Below, one piece after another: positions 11,716-23,878 of a stretch of DNA of 64,000 bases. Source of the DNA: Spodoptera frugiperda (taxonomy: Eukaryota > Arthropoda > Insecta > Lepidoptera > Noctuidae); contig NC_064227.1 of NCBI RefSeq assembly GCF_023101765.2, positions 6,767,592-6,831,591 on the forward strand, in the 5' to 3' direction. The notes under the pieces were generated by a model. That model ran no database searches. It saw nothing but the letters and a program-made list of their open reading frames with translations, and had not been told where the DNA came from. A program made the translations under genes and the position numbers. How positions within the stretch are numbered: the stretch's first letter is position 1; the number at the start of each line of letters is the position of its first letter.

Positions 11716-13099
11716 TGTCCTCAAAATAACGAAATTAAAGACGAAAACCAGAAGAACATCATATTTTATTTGATAGCCTAAGTATTCCTCAAATAATCCT
11801 ACAAGGAATGGCAATAACAATTATTTCTAACACCAAAACTTGTTCAATTATTTTCGTTCCATCAAACATCGTCCGAGTGTTAAAATGGCAAACTTCAAAC
11901 GTGTTTTTCTTTAATGTGCAAATTTGGTAAGAGTAAATAGCTCTTCTTTGTCCAAGATAGATATTTTTGGGAACAGAGAGTAAGCCATAATGCTAATTAG
12001 TTAAATCAAATTCTGCAGTCGCCTCCATTTTCATTTTAGACTAAGCTATTATTATTTTCGCACTATTTGTTCGTCTTGGCGGTAATTATATTATTTGGTT
12101 AGCGCAGCGTTTGTTATGTTTCCGTCTTAGTTAATTTTAGTAATTAGGTACCTACATTAAGCTTTTTCGTCTCATTAGAAAACATAAAGTGCTTTTGCAA
12201 ATATTATCAAAACATGTCTGTCAATGTTCAGTTTTTAATTGACATCAATGTTAATGGAAAATAATACTATTTCATTCACACTCAAAGTTATTTAAAGGGT
12301 TTTATTTTTGGTGTAATTTCTTATAAAAACAAATACTTTCGAAGATATATTGATTTGAAATATCGTGTGACGTCACTTCTAGGTAAGTTTTATACGTAGT
12401 AGTGACGTATTTGCTCCCGCTTCTAAACTTTGGTTGGTTGTGTCTAAGTAACAATTGTCAAATAAAAAAATACGTATCTGATATTTTTTCATTGCCTAAC
12501 TGACGGATTAAATAATAGATTTTTAATCTTCATACCCCGTAATCATTCCTAACCAGCTAAGTTATTATAAAATCACAAACAAATGGAATGACAGTATTTT
12601 CGTGATTTTTACTACTTCTGCAAATATGGAAATGGTTTTTCTTAGTTTTTATAGTTTCCAAGTTTACGATTCAACCGTATGTCGCATCGATTTCGTTTCA
12701 AAATGGCGTATCTTATTACGCTGGGGTGTAATTTGATATAATCGAAGTTTAATCCGATTATTTGTGTTATTTTACAAGCTATTGATGTAATTTTATAGTT
12801 TACTGCTCGGTTAAATGTGTGAGGTAGGAAAATGAATTGATTCGTGTTTAGTATGTAGTCTACTTGGTAGTGAATGACCGTATTAAATTAAAAGGGGTAG
12901 TCTATTTAGACAAGTATTAATTAGTTGTAGGTACCTTTGTTAGATCAAGAAAATTTAGAATTCGAAGATTATCACTAAACATACATAGACGCGTAGGTAT
13001 AATATCAACAGTAACAGAAGGAAACCAGTGTTGATAAAGCTTTATAAAAAAATTGTTACAAATCTACGGGGAGTTTTCGGATAAACGAAGCTAAACCAC
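11716..13099. other. Stretch without a supported gene
   Basis: No coding signal. A CRE-type palindrome TGACGTCA occurs at about 12369-12376, followed by a second TGACG within 45 bases; this may be part of an unlisted repeat. Confidence 0.45.
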
Positions 13100-13244
13100 T
13101 ACCCTTAGTATGAATTTGCTTTACGTTTAAAGTAATCGAAACGGGAGCGCGTTCGGCGCTCTGATTGGCCGGCTCGAATAAACCAACCAATCAGAACGCC
13201 GAACGCGCTTTCGTTAAACGTAAAACAAACTCATACTAAGGGTA
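13100..13244. mobile_element. MITE, almost fully palindromic, TA target site
   Basis: The ends are TA-CCCTTAGTATGA and TCATACTAAGGG-TA. The arms are about 60 bases each, with few mismatches (shared blocks TTTACGTTTAA, GCGCGTTCGGCG, CTGATTGG) around a short centre. TA on both sides fits a Tc1/mariner-type target duplication. There is no coding capacity. Related copies: 8039-8158 (both ends) and 50549-50628 (one end). Confidence 0.87.
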
Positions 13245-13574
13245 CAGTTAACGAGAGCAGTCATAAAATTATATAACGTCAAAAAAATTTTACAACTCAT
13301 AAAAATCTATCATTCAGTATCTTGTAGGACAATAAATTTATTTTGTCGGAATGGTTATTCCAAAATTGTTCTTATTAAGGTAAGGAATAAAATTAAGATC
13401 GTATAAGAAGATTGACTATCAAATAATTTACGATCGCATCGACTTGATTAGTATTTAGTTATTTACTAGGTACTAGCTTCTGACCGCAACTTCGGTCACG
13501 TATAATATTGATTACAGGCAACATTTTTGTTCTACTTAATTTCCAAAACAAAAACCCTATGTGTTGCTCAGCCC

Positions 13575-13790
13575 ATGCGTGTGGCGCGTCGCGTTCCGCG
13601 TACGCCTCAAAGAGCCATCAGATCACCACAGATGGGGCCCAGTAGGGCTGATGTCCAGCACGGAGCTGCGGATTACCTAGCGGGCTTACCGAGTAGGACC
13701 GGGTTGGGTTTTTAGTCAGTAAGAGTCTGACACTCCATCTCGCCTCGCCCTGGCGAGGAAGTCATTGGGTGATTTTACACCCTTCAAAGA
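13575..13790 (+). repeat. Family A SINE-like element, near full length
   Basis: This is one of the few copies with the 5' segment: GGCGCGTCGCGTTCCGCG, then CCTCAAAGAGCCATCAGATC, then GATGGGGCCCAGTAGGGCTG. It then continues through GGAGCTGCGGATTACC and TCAGTAAGAGTCTGACACTC to a short TTCAAAG end. An open frame across it (13527-13715) is an accident of the repeat. Confidence 0.9.
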
Positions 13791-14304
13791 AAATGAGTTG
13801 CCCAGGCTTATTAAAAACGGTCTTAAACCGCGAAACGAGTGAGGAATAGGTATTTTTTACCCAGATTAAAAAATAACACAAACAGGCAATTGAGCTAAAG
13901 AAGTGAAGACAAGTCTTTCATAACACACATGGCGTCTAAATAAACAAATCGTATAAAACAAAAAGAAAAACTTCAATACTCAACAAAACGCAATCAATAG
14001 AACTGCTCTCGAAACCGTAATAAAATTAAACGTTGATATAAAAAGCATGTAAAATAAACACTGGCAACCCACAGACCGACGGTATCACAAACTAACGCGT
14101 ACAGGGTTACCACTGCTAATATTTGTTTTGAAATTCATTCTGAAGTGATGATTGATGTTTTTTATTGGAATGAATACCTATAAATACTTGCATAGAGAAT
14201 ACGGTATTTGATAACTGGTCAAATTTAATTATTTTAGTGAAAAATGTAAAAACGATCCTTTTTCGTGAACTGACGCATACATAAAAACGATCGATAAAGC
14301 GACG
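13791..14304. other. Stretch without a supported gene
   Basis: AT-rich, no open frame of note, no recognisable repeat. Confidence 0.5.
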
Positions 14305-14392
14305 ACGAGACGTATGTAAGATTCCTAGCCATTGGCGTTCTATTGTCTTAGCCTACCCCCATAGGAGACAGGCATGCGATTATGTATGTAAA
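14305..14392. repeat. Dispersed repeat fragment (family F)
   Basis: GTATGTAAGATTC, then CATTGGCGTTCTATTGTCT, then GCCTACCCCCATAGGAGACAG match 35735-35828 over about 80 bases with few differences. It ends in a short TATGTATGTA run, as SINE tails often do. Confidence 0.75.
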
Positions 14393-15177
14393 ATACCTAT
14401 GATTAGCATTAAAACATGTAACTGAAAAAAATAAAGTTAGGTAACCAGATAATTAAGACACTATATCTAACCTCTAAACGAAAAATACACAAAAATCAAT
14501 ACCACTTTCTATGATTTACTAATAAACAAACAAAGCTGAGGAAATTACGTTTTCTGCCAGAACTCGCAATAATTCATCTGGCAACCCTGAGCTCACGTCA
14601 ATACGTCCCGTGCAAATTTACTTACCCACAGTAAACTTTGGGTGTAAAATCGCCTAAAATACTTCGACGTTGTTTGTTCCAAACGGGAAATTAGGATTTA
14701 GTGATGTCAGGATAATCTTCCTTCTAACAAAGGTATAAATAAAAGATAATTAGGTTTGTCTAGTTTGAAATAATACAGGTATCATCTTATTTTCCTACGT
14801 TATTAAGTGGATTATATTTTTTGTTTATTGTCCTTTTTTATGTCTGGCAATTATGGACGGACTTGAGTAAGTAATTGTGCGTAATTTATAGCAACATTAC
14901 TTAACACGGTTTCATTTTATCCGAGAACTGTCTAAGATAAACGACGGTTACTCTATTTAATCCGTATTATGTTAAATATCTAAGTAAGTAGCTCATTCAC
15001 TACACTAATTAGGCAACAAATTAGTTTTTATTAAAGAAATTATCCGTACGTACCTAGGTCTATGCCTACCTAGTACAACGCGATGTTGAAATACCTAGTT
15101 TTGGGATTAATCTCGTATCGGTAACAACAGGGTTCTTTGACCCTAGGGAGTCACTTTGACCCAAATTCCAGAACTAA

Positions 15178-15465
15178 AGCCGGGTCCAGACGAGTGTAAC
15201 GTGTAATGTAACATTACGTGTAATTTAGCATCAACATTGTGGACGGCACACGAACTCAAAGCGAATTGTGAACGCGAAAATATTTCAAAAGCTGTGTGCC
15301 ACTCAGTTGCGTCTTTGTGTTCGCGCGAAAAACCGACAGCCGATGGATCAACCCCGAGCGCCGCGCGAGCGTTACATGTAATGCTCGTACTGCCGTCCAC
15401 ACGTAGAATTCGTGTTACATTACATGGTGGATTACATTACACGTTACACTCGTCTGGACCCGGCT
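15178..15465. mobile_element. MITE with 35-base TIRs and TAA target duplication
   Basis: The ends are AGCCGGGTCCAGACGAGTGT and its exact inverse ACACTCGTCTGGACCCGGCT; the match continues to about 34 bases. TAA stands on both sides (15175-15177, 15466-15468). A three-base TWA duplication is usual for PIF/Harbinger elements, so this is my best class. It has no transposase. The 80- and 85-codon open frames inside, one on each strand, are by-products of its GC-rich sequence. Confidence 0.9.
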
Positions 15466-15468
15466 TAA

Positions 15469-17061
15469 GAGAAATCTAGAACGAATCGTACCTATATTAG
15501 TTTTTCATTGGTCTAAAAGTTTGGGTCAAAGAAATCTGATCTTACGGTACTAATCATAATGATAGATATCTATGTAGATACTTGGTAAAAGCATACCTAT
15601 ACAGTCTACTCAGCAAAGCATACAATAACTACCCCATATTTACTCTTTTGAGAACAAACAGCTAAAACCTCCCAACATTAATTAACATGTTAAGCCTGAG
15701 TACTTATTTTAAAGTCACAAGTCACCAAATTAACGTGACGTCACATGAAAAACGCAAACAACGTCACGCAATCATTTAGTCACATAAAAACGTTCCGTTT
15801 TACGAGGTCACGCCACATGTGACACGACGGTGAGACGGTGAGCATTTTAGGGTTGAAACTCTTTCAAAGTACTTTTTGATGACTTTAACTCGTGTTAAGT
15901 ATCGTAGTTTATTGGGCTGAATTTTTTATGGTAATTTTTAAGGCTTTTGAGTTGAGAGAATTGATCTTTGACTTCGTGCAAAAGTTATAAATTTTTAAAC
16001 TTTAAAAATCTGTATGATAGAAGCCTTAAGATATCATACTATTCAGCAGGTTTAGATTACTTGACTAACAAAGCAATGCTAGTTCATTTGTTCACTTTAG
16101 AGTCTAATAATCACTTGTAGGTACTCAAAATCTTAAATAATCACATATTTATTTATGTAAACGTATTTTGCCCAAAACAGAATGTTTGTTGAATCTATTT
16201 CCTAAATAAACAACAGTAGCAATACTGCACTTAAAAAGTGCAACACACGTATTTTCTTTTGACAGCATTTTAAGCGGGAAAGTTAAAATATCCGCCATCT
16301 TAAGGTGAGAAAATACAAAAACCACAGAATAAAAATTCTATGATTTTTCACACCATATTTCCAAAGTTATGAAACGAAGATTCCTAAAATAAATTCCGAG
16401 ACGCGTCTTCTTTCATTCCATCACTTTGAAGCCAGGGTTTTCAGGTAAACTGATTACTTCATTGTAAAAGCTGAAGCTGTTCCAATAGCCTCCCAAATTG
16501 CCCTTTCATTCTTGAATGTCATCCTTGAAACGTTTTTAGAACATTTTTTTGCACTCTTAACGTAGACAGAGGTAAATACCGACGGATATTTTTACTTTTT
16601 TATGCTATGTAAGTCTTCTGCAAAAATCAAGTTGATTTGGTGACGAATTGACTAACAAATGTTTTAGTTATTGTGCAAATTTTAACGGGAATATACAAAG
16701 ATTTCCAAGTAATAAACCTAAAACAAGAAACAAACTCTTCACCTCTAGATTTAAAGACTACGGTAGAAACACCCGCAGCTATAATTCTGTAATAAAATCA
16801 ACTAGGATTAGACTCACAGTATATTCACAACATTTCAAGCTTCAGACTGCACATAAGGATTACTGTGAACTAGTGTGGACATTTGTTTATCAGAAGGAAC
16901 CAAAGGCTTTATTAATATACGTATTCACTGGAGTGCGGAGTAGATTCTGTCAAAACAGTACCTAAGGTTTGTGGCACACGATAAGCAAAATAATGTTCAG
17001 AAAAACATTAAATAAAACACATGCAAATGATGACCAGTCCGAAAAAAAGTTTATAAACCAG
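15469..17061. other. Stretch without a supported gene
   Basis: A TGACGTCA site lies near 15736. An open frame of 105 codons on the plus strand (16648-16965) has no recognisable motif and starts at a TTG-like position rather than a good ATG, so I do not call it a gene. Confidence 0.45.
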
Positions 17062-17213
17062 CTAATTTTCCGGAGCTGCGGACTACCTAGCGAGTTTACC
17101 GGGGCTCCAGCTCGACAGGCAGGAGTAGGAATGGGGTGGTTTTTAGTCAGTAAGAGTCTGACACTCCCTCTCGCCTCTGTTTTTCCCCCTCAAAAAAAAA
17201 GCTTCTAATTTTC
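17062..17213 (+). repeat. Family A SINE-like element with 9-bp target duplication and internal deletion
   Basis: The body starts CGGAGCTGCGGACTACC and ends TTCCCCCTCAAAAAAAAA. CTAATTTTC flanks it (17062-17070 and 17205-17213). The usual segment GCCCAAGGCGGGAGAAGTC is deleted between CTCGCCTCT and TTTTCCCC. Confidence 0.9.
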
Positions 17214-17589
17214 AAAGTACCTACAGAAGGTAGTATGAAACACGAGTAGATTAAATAGTAAACCGTTGAACCAATTTCCACGAAACTCAATCAACAAAAC
17301 ATAATTAGCTGATAGCTAAAACCAGTATCCATAGCTAGCCATAGCAATAATCTTTCAACAAACGCCATTCTCAACGAAACACCATGGAAATTACATAATA
17401 ATTATTCCTATCTCCAGCATGCATCTGACCACTTTGTTTGAGGCACCCAAGCGATACATTGTGAGTATACATGACTGTACATTAACCTACACATAACCAG
17501 TTTATCATAGTCTTGCTTTGTATGATCTTTTGAAATATTCGAAGGTCAGTTTATACTGGTTTTGTGTAGCTTGATTAGTGAGTACATAT

Positions 17590-17778
17590 TTATACAAAAG
17601 GAAGGAATAGCGGTCGCCTAATGATCGCCTCGCAGTCGCTTTTAGATACAACTTTTGTGTTTTTGAAGTTTAAACGGTGGCAATCATTTGGAATTGTTCC
17701 GTGTAATGACATGTTTGTGTAGGACAGTTTAGAGGCAAATTGTTGAGCTTTAGAACATCTCAATTATGGCGACAAAAT
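17590..17778 (+). promoter_or_regulatory. Possible promoter and first coding exon
   Basis: An ATG at 17766 in a favourable context (AATTATGGCG) opens four codons and is followed at once by a consensus splice donor (AAAAT, then GTAAGTATT, at 17778/17779). Upstream lies a TATA-like word (TTTATACAAAAG, about 17590) and a CGCAGTC word near 17634 that resembles an arthropod initiator. If real, it is exon 1 of a gene running right, in phase 1. I could not find a matching second exon. It could be chance. Confidence 0.25.
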
Positions 17779-18503
17779 GTAAGTATTTTATGTCTTATTT
17801 TGTAGGTCTAATGAACTACTACATACCTAGTTTAGTAATAAGTCCAATGGCGGCTTCATTACCTAGGTCTTAAGTGTTTATTTGTATCTAGTGTGTGGTA
17901 AGTAGCTTAGGTATCTACTATTATAGACACATTTTAATATAATTGCTAGTGTAATGTCGTTGCAGATAAAGAGCAGAAGTTGTCTTTAAAACGACTTTAA
18001 AACAAGTAAGAACAACAAATTCACGCTAAAATATTTCTTGGAAAATTGTATCAGCAGTACTAGTACATAATTACATAATAAAGGCATAATTTTGGATTGT
18101 TCCTCCACACCTTACATTTTTAATGAACCCACTCGTATGATCTTATAATTTATTATTTATTTCGCCATTTTCTGTGATAATATGCCTCATACAGAGTACT
18201 CGGCGTGTTTCTCATCAGTTTTGAAATGTATAATCCTCGCCTAAGGATTAGCTGGATTTGTCCAAAGGAAGATTAAATTCAGGGTTAGGAAAGGGAAATA
18301 ATATTGTTCATTACAGGGTAAATTCTTTTGACTTTTTAAATCTTTTTATTATTACATGAAATTTTGTTATTACCTATTTTCCAGATAGTTTTGTTTAGAT
18401 AATGTACCGAATATAAGACAATCACTTTTTTTTAAAAACAGCTTATTTTTACAAGAATCTTCGAAGATTTTTTTTTTCATGTCTTATCTGAGAAAAGATA
18501 TAT

Positions 18504-18711
18504 TAGGTACCTATGATTTTTAGAGGGGGAAAATCATCCAATGACTTCTCCCGCCTTGGACGAGGCGAGAGGGAGTATCAGACTCTTAGTGCCCAAAAAT
18601 CTACTCCTGCTTTTTGAGCCGAAGCTACTACCTATCTACTAGGGATTCGGCTCCGCAGGGCTCCGCTACCCGCTAGGTAGTCCGCTGCTTCGGAAATTAC
18701 CTAGGTACCTA
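18504..18711 (-). repeat. Family A SINE-like element
   Basis: On the plus strand it reads GGGGGAAAATCATCCAATGA, CTCCCGCCTTGGACGAGGC, CAGACTCTTAG, then CCGCTAGGTAGTCCGC. TAGGTACCTA occurs at both borders (18504-18513, 18702-18711), a possible target duplication, though this word is common nearby. The middle carries an extra duplicated GGCTCCGC segment. Confidence 0.88.
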
Positions 18712-20285
18712 CTCAAATCAATAACCAATAACCAATTTAAAATAATTCTACAAATACCTACCTAAGTAAATAACTAATATCTCCTAACTATACAGTAACT
18801 AACATATTCGACCACATAACACGTTCCACCTGATTTAGCCGATGACAACAGGCCAAAAGATACCTAATTAACCGTATCAGATCACGGCGGACGCGCCATG
18901 ACAGACGTACGTCACAGGTGCATGCCCAATGAATCTATTTGAGCGGGCAAATACACGCGGCGTATCTGTTACTGCATTGACAGTTGGTAAGTCAGTTGTC
19001 AGATGAATTATTAGGGACAATTGTGGCAATTTTAGTCGATAAATTGACCATTTCGACGATTTTGAGGACAAAAAAGTCTGCAGAAGCTACCAGCATTAGT
19101 ACTAAGTAGCCTATACAAAATAAGCTAATAAGTAATGTAAGGTGAAGAATAAGAACTACAACATAAGTTAGGAACTTTCTGCATACTAAGTACCTATAAC
19201 ATATCCCAATTTGATGAAAAACTCGTCACCAGAAAATAAAACACGCAGAAAGCCGATGAAGTTCACAATTTCAATTAGGCAAACAAAACAAATAAAGCCT
19301 ACATTCAATTCACAACAAAAGCTCTTAAATCAGACTTCTAAAAATTAAAGTCTCCATTACACAGAAATATATTTAAAGGTAACTTCAGAAACACACACGC
19401 GATCGCGCGTGCGTGAGCGCTCAACGCATTACACGCTATAACAACTCCTGCAGCCATTTTGTTGTTAAATTCATTGCTTAAACTTCAAACCATATGCAAA
19501 ATTATTCATCCATAAGAAAAACTTTAAGACAAATCGTTTAAACACATGTTATTTTTATGATTTTCATCATCATATCAGCCACACGCATCATAATAATCAC
19601 TTTGGTCCTTGCCATTTGCTTGCTTGGTTTCGAAACCGTCGAACCCGTGCGGGCATAAGAAGCGGGCGTCTTAAAGTGGACCAACCATAACACACATATC
19701 CGATTCAGTTATAGGTACTCATTTATCCCATACTAAATTCATTAGTGTTAGTCCTTTTAAGTCATACAAACACAGTTCCTATACTTAGCTTTCCCCCCAG
19801 CCTAGACTGCTACCAATCCATCATTCACAAAAATACGAATAACGTCTAGATATAAAAATAAGGATATGTGTCTGATATAATATTTCGTATCTCATACCTT
19901 CGTCGTATCGTGACATCTTATTTGAGGCTGTATCTTACGCTTCATAACACCAAGTGACATATTTGAAATAAAATAGCTTTCAGAATTGTTACCTAACGGT
20001 TCTATTTGATCTTGGGGCGATAAAAGGCCTTATAGAAATTTTGGACATCTAGGTAGGGCAGAAGATATGTCCTTTTGTATGTGTCATCACGACATCTCAA
20101 GAGAAGAAAAATTTTTAAGATGTTATCAAGATTAACTACTGCAATAGTAAGATCCAGTACGAATCTGAAATTAAACTTCCAACCGAAGTTTTTGAAAAAG
20201 TAGAAACTTTCAACAGATTATTTAAACACCACTGACAAAAGTAGGAAAACATCGTTAGTAATAGCGTATAGTGTCAATTATTATT
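18712..20285. other. Stretch without a supported gene
   Basis: Contains a short GC-rich run of CG repeats at about 19392-19420 (ACACGCGATCGCGCGTGCG). No coding frame or known repeat was recognised. Confidence 0.45.
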
Positions 20286-20395
20286 TGAAATCACCAACCC
20301 GCGTTGACAAACGGTGAAGCTCATTCCTTCTCCGTGTGAGAAGAGGCCTTTGGTCAGCAGTGGCTACTTATAGGCTGATGATGAAGTGATGTGAT
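20286..20395 (+). repeat. Family D SINE, 3' part
   Basis: GAAATCACCAACCCGCGTTG, then CTTCTCCGTGTGAGAAGAGG, CCTTTGGTCAGCAGTGGC and TTATAGGCTGATGATGA match the tail of the copy at 31915. A piece between the first two blocks is rearranged. Confidence 0.82.
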
Positions 20396-23300
20396 GTACT
20401 TGAAAAGTGGATCAAACCGAACTGTCTTTAATTGTATCATCGAACGAACCACAAAATATCTGAACTATGTAATGTAACTACCTTAATTCAACAATATTGT
20501 TAGCAAATTGCCCTGAAGTGAATTCTCCTGATACAAGCGAAATCATGTAGTGTTAAAACCGTTCATATTTTGTATTTCAACACAGCAATTTGATGATCCA
20601 AATAATCGTATAACACTTAACATATGAATGTAAAGCGTATCGTGTTGCGAATACGAAATTGTGAAAATTAATTCAATTTGTAGACTGAATCACGAAATTA
20701 GCCAAGCGAGCTTCGGTAACAGGAAATATTATGTAATATGTAGTGTATACATGCATGTACATATCTACATTAAAATTAAAATTTACGGCGAGAAGATACA
20801 CTTATCGCTTTATATAGAAATTGCGTTAGATATTAGAGTCAATTATGATATTGCATGATATCTAGGATCTTTACAGTTACTAAACTTTTTAAAGACTTGA
20901 CGATGTGACATATTACCAATTGTAAGCAGGATTCACAAAAGATATGTTCGCCATTAGCTTCAATTTGTAAATCAAAACTAACTATGTATATCATAGAAAG
21001 CACGTTAAAATTACATCGTAAAATTGAAGTACACAGGTGAATTCCGAGCACGTTTTGCATAACAATATCTGCTAGCCTAGTGCCCGACACTCATAACAAC
21101 ACACCATGTAACATTTAATCAGGCTAAAACTTCAACTAAACATAAACAGTCGACTCGGTACACCATCTTGACCTCAAAACCATCGCAAATTGGTCCCAAA
21201 GCTAACTAAATCATACGTGCTATGTTCCCGTAAACCCCTCAAGCCACTGGAGGACTGTGGACATGTCTGCCAGCATAATTGGAGCACGCCGGAGTCACTT
21301 ATGTCGTGACAAGTTGACAGAACGTGCCCAGCTTGCTACTAAAATTTACCTAAAGTTGGCTTATAAGAATTTAGGGAGTTTCTGGTTTCTGTTTTTCGAG
21401 CGGAAAAAGAAAAAGTTTATACGACTTTTCGTCAGGCATTAACTTGGCACGTTTCAGATGAACTGCTTCCTTCAATAACCTGAATTCTTGGAATGGCTAT
21501 TCATGCTGACACTATAGGTAGAAATGTACAGAGTTAGGCGCTAAAAGATTCTAGGTAATATTTATCCATTTGAATTCAATGACGTTACATACCAACACAC
21601 GCTAAGCAATCAAAATTACATTCCCAAACATCGCATTATCATAATAACATCGTAAGAATAACTTGATACAAAATATTGAAGCATCAACACATGAGCATCA
21701 CTCTAAACTTCACCTTAAATTGTCAAAACAAACACCAACAACTTTTCACTTCGTAAATTAAACAAACAAAACACTCAAAATAACTTCAAAAATTACCCAC
21801 ACTTCAAAACGGAAATCGAAATTGTAACTCAAACAAAACGATAAACAATTTTGTACAGAATGTTTGTGTTTCGAGTGCGTTTTCGACTTACGCGCTTAAG
21901 CACCGACGCGTTAAATATTCCATTCGTGATTAGCTTCGTAAACAAAAGAAAGTATTGTCACAACACACGCTTTGCAGGAGAGGAGCGGCGTCTGGATTAT
22001 TTCCGGCACCAGGAACTTGTGTTCGGGAGGCTGCCTACCTCATTTGATGTAAATGAGTGCTTTGATGCATTCAGAAACCTTTTGTTAGATTAAAACTTTA
22101 ATATCCTTTAAGAATCGATAACCTGTGGATTGCTTTTTACTGTTACTTATAATAATGCAGAGCTATCTTTAGTATTAAATAATGTGTCAAGCTTTGGGTA
22201 CCAACAGGCTTTTTTATTGTAGTAGGTACGTAGTAAAGAGTTCGCTCTTCGAGATACATTAATTATTTCTAAATTGTGCTATTAAATTCTTATTCCCAAA
22301 GCTTCCCTCGATCACCTGCGTCTCTTAGTCGAACATTTAATCCCCTCTGTGCCAAACGGAATTGGAGCACGCGCAGCGATTTACAATTAGGAATTAAACA
22401 TTCGCGTAGAATGAAGATTTTAACGTCGTGAGCGGCGCTAGTTTAGTATAATGTCCCTAGAGACTTAAATTAATGAGCAGGACTAACTATCCATTGATTT
22501 ATCTTAGACATCGATACTGATGCAAGAAGAGAATAAATACTTAAGAAACACCTACTTATTACACCCCACACACATTCCGTGATCAAATACCAATTATTCA
22601 TAAATGCTATCTAATCATTTTCTGCTTGTTCCCATACAAACTAATCATACATTTCCTATTCAAAAATGTAATTACAGAAATGTGAAAATAAATGTTTGTA
22701 TATAATTTCTCTGTTAATCAGCTGCCCCTGGTTCTAATTACAACAGCCTTGTGACCTTTTTGGAGAGAGACAAAATGAAAACAAAAAGCGATATTAAAAC
22801 ACCTTGACATTAAACCCTCTTATTCTCTTTCCTCATTTGCCGGCTATTCAGATGAAAGTACTGTCTAACATCCACGCGACGCATATTTCGTGATTATGCA
22901 AAGCAGTTTTAATTGCGTTAAGAGACGCCAGCGCGGCCATTACCAGCTCAAAATGTGTTTGACGAATAATTAAATTATTTTATTGCGCTACAATTCAATT
23001 AGTTTATGGCGCACGACATTCTAAATTCGGTTATGTTTGAAAGTCACGTCAGGGCGGTAGTTTATGGTTTTATATACTTGAGAATTGATTTGGGGACTTA
23101 CTTGTAGTTCTGTGTCTTGTTTTGCACCCACGCATGTAATCAACGCATACCAAAAAGATTATATTGAACTAAATTCTATTTTAGAGAATCTATCCTGTAG
23201 ATGAGCAAACTAAATTAAGACAAGAAGACAACTGGTTATTACGACTACGCTGACAAGAACTACAGAGAACAACTTTTATCCCTTTCATTAACACCCTAAA

Positions 23301-23534
23301 TTTCATCTTAATATGTGTTCCGAAGTGATAATAAGGATTGAAATCATACTCAAGTCGAACACATAATAATATTAATGCGAGAGGGCCACTCCCTAGAAAT
23401 GTGGGGCAGGAAGCATTAGCATAATGTCGAAAAAGTAGCTTCAGCAAAATCACATTTCCTCGATATAGCTGAAAGTTGGCTTTTTATTGAACTTTTGTGC
23501 TTATGGAGAAGATCTCAGGCTTTTTTATGGAATA
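20396..23534. other. Mostly featureless stretch with one coding-like segment
   Basis: No gene can be supported. The segment 21970-22093 is coding-like and preceded by a good acceptor (CGCTTTGCAG); it is treated under findings. Other open frames of 61-87 codons have no motif. Confidence 0.4.
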
Positions 23535-23645
23535 GGGGGGAAACGAGCAGACGGATCTCCTGACGCCATGCGATCAGCGCCGCCCATGGACACCCGCAAC
23601 ACCAGAGGAGTCACAGGTACGTTGCCGACCTTTTCTTGTAGGTTT
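23535..23645 (-). repeat. Family E dispersed repeat, 3' fragment
   Basis: AAACGAGCAGACGGATCTCC, then GGCGCCGCCCATGGACACCC, AACACCAGAGGAGTCACAGG and CGTTGCCGACCTTTT match the inverse end of family E. An open frame reading through it (23487-23693) is not a gene. Confidence 0.85.
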
Positions 23646-23830
23646 GAAGGTAAAAGGATCACCGTAATAACAAGCTTCGGAAGTTCGTTATAGAATTAAT
23701 TCTATCTAACTAGTCTAACTAAAATCTAGAGTTAGTTAAGCTCTATTTATTGGAAAGTCATAGGACTTATCGTCAGCTCAAAGGCTACTTACTTAGGTAC
23801 ATAAGGTAGTATGTACTTGCTTAAATAAAT

Positions 23831-23878
23831 GTAAGGTACTTGTCCCGTTTGAAAACTTCAACGGGACAAGTACCTTAC
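23831..23878. repeat. Hairpin, 22 pairs with a single bulge
   Basis: GTAAGGTACTTGTCCCGTT at 23831 is mirrored by AACGGGACAAGTACCTTAC ending at 23878. One extra T and a three-base loop separate the arms. The sequence is less AT-rich than its surroundings, and I saw no second copy. Confidence 0.8.

Noticed and set aside
12355..12420. Possible CRE enhancer (TGACGTCA palindrome followed by TGACG)
   Set aside because: The same palindrome also occurs near 8014 and 15736 in unrelated contexts; no gene nearby. Too little to call a regulatory site.
15143..15479. Overlapping frames of 85 and 80 codons on opposite strands
   Set aside because: They lie within a MITE with 34-35 base TIRs; the open frames follow from its GC-rich palindromic ends.
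16648..16965. Plus-strand open frame of 105 codons
   Set aside because: Begins at a non-ATG codon, has low-complexity N/K/T-rich composition and no family signature.
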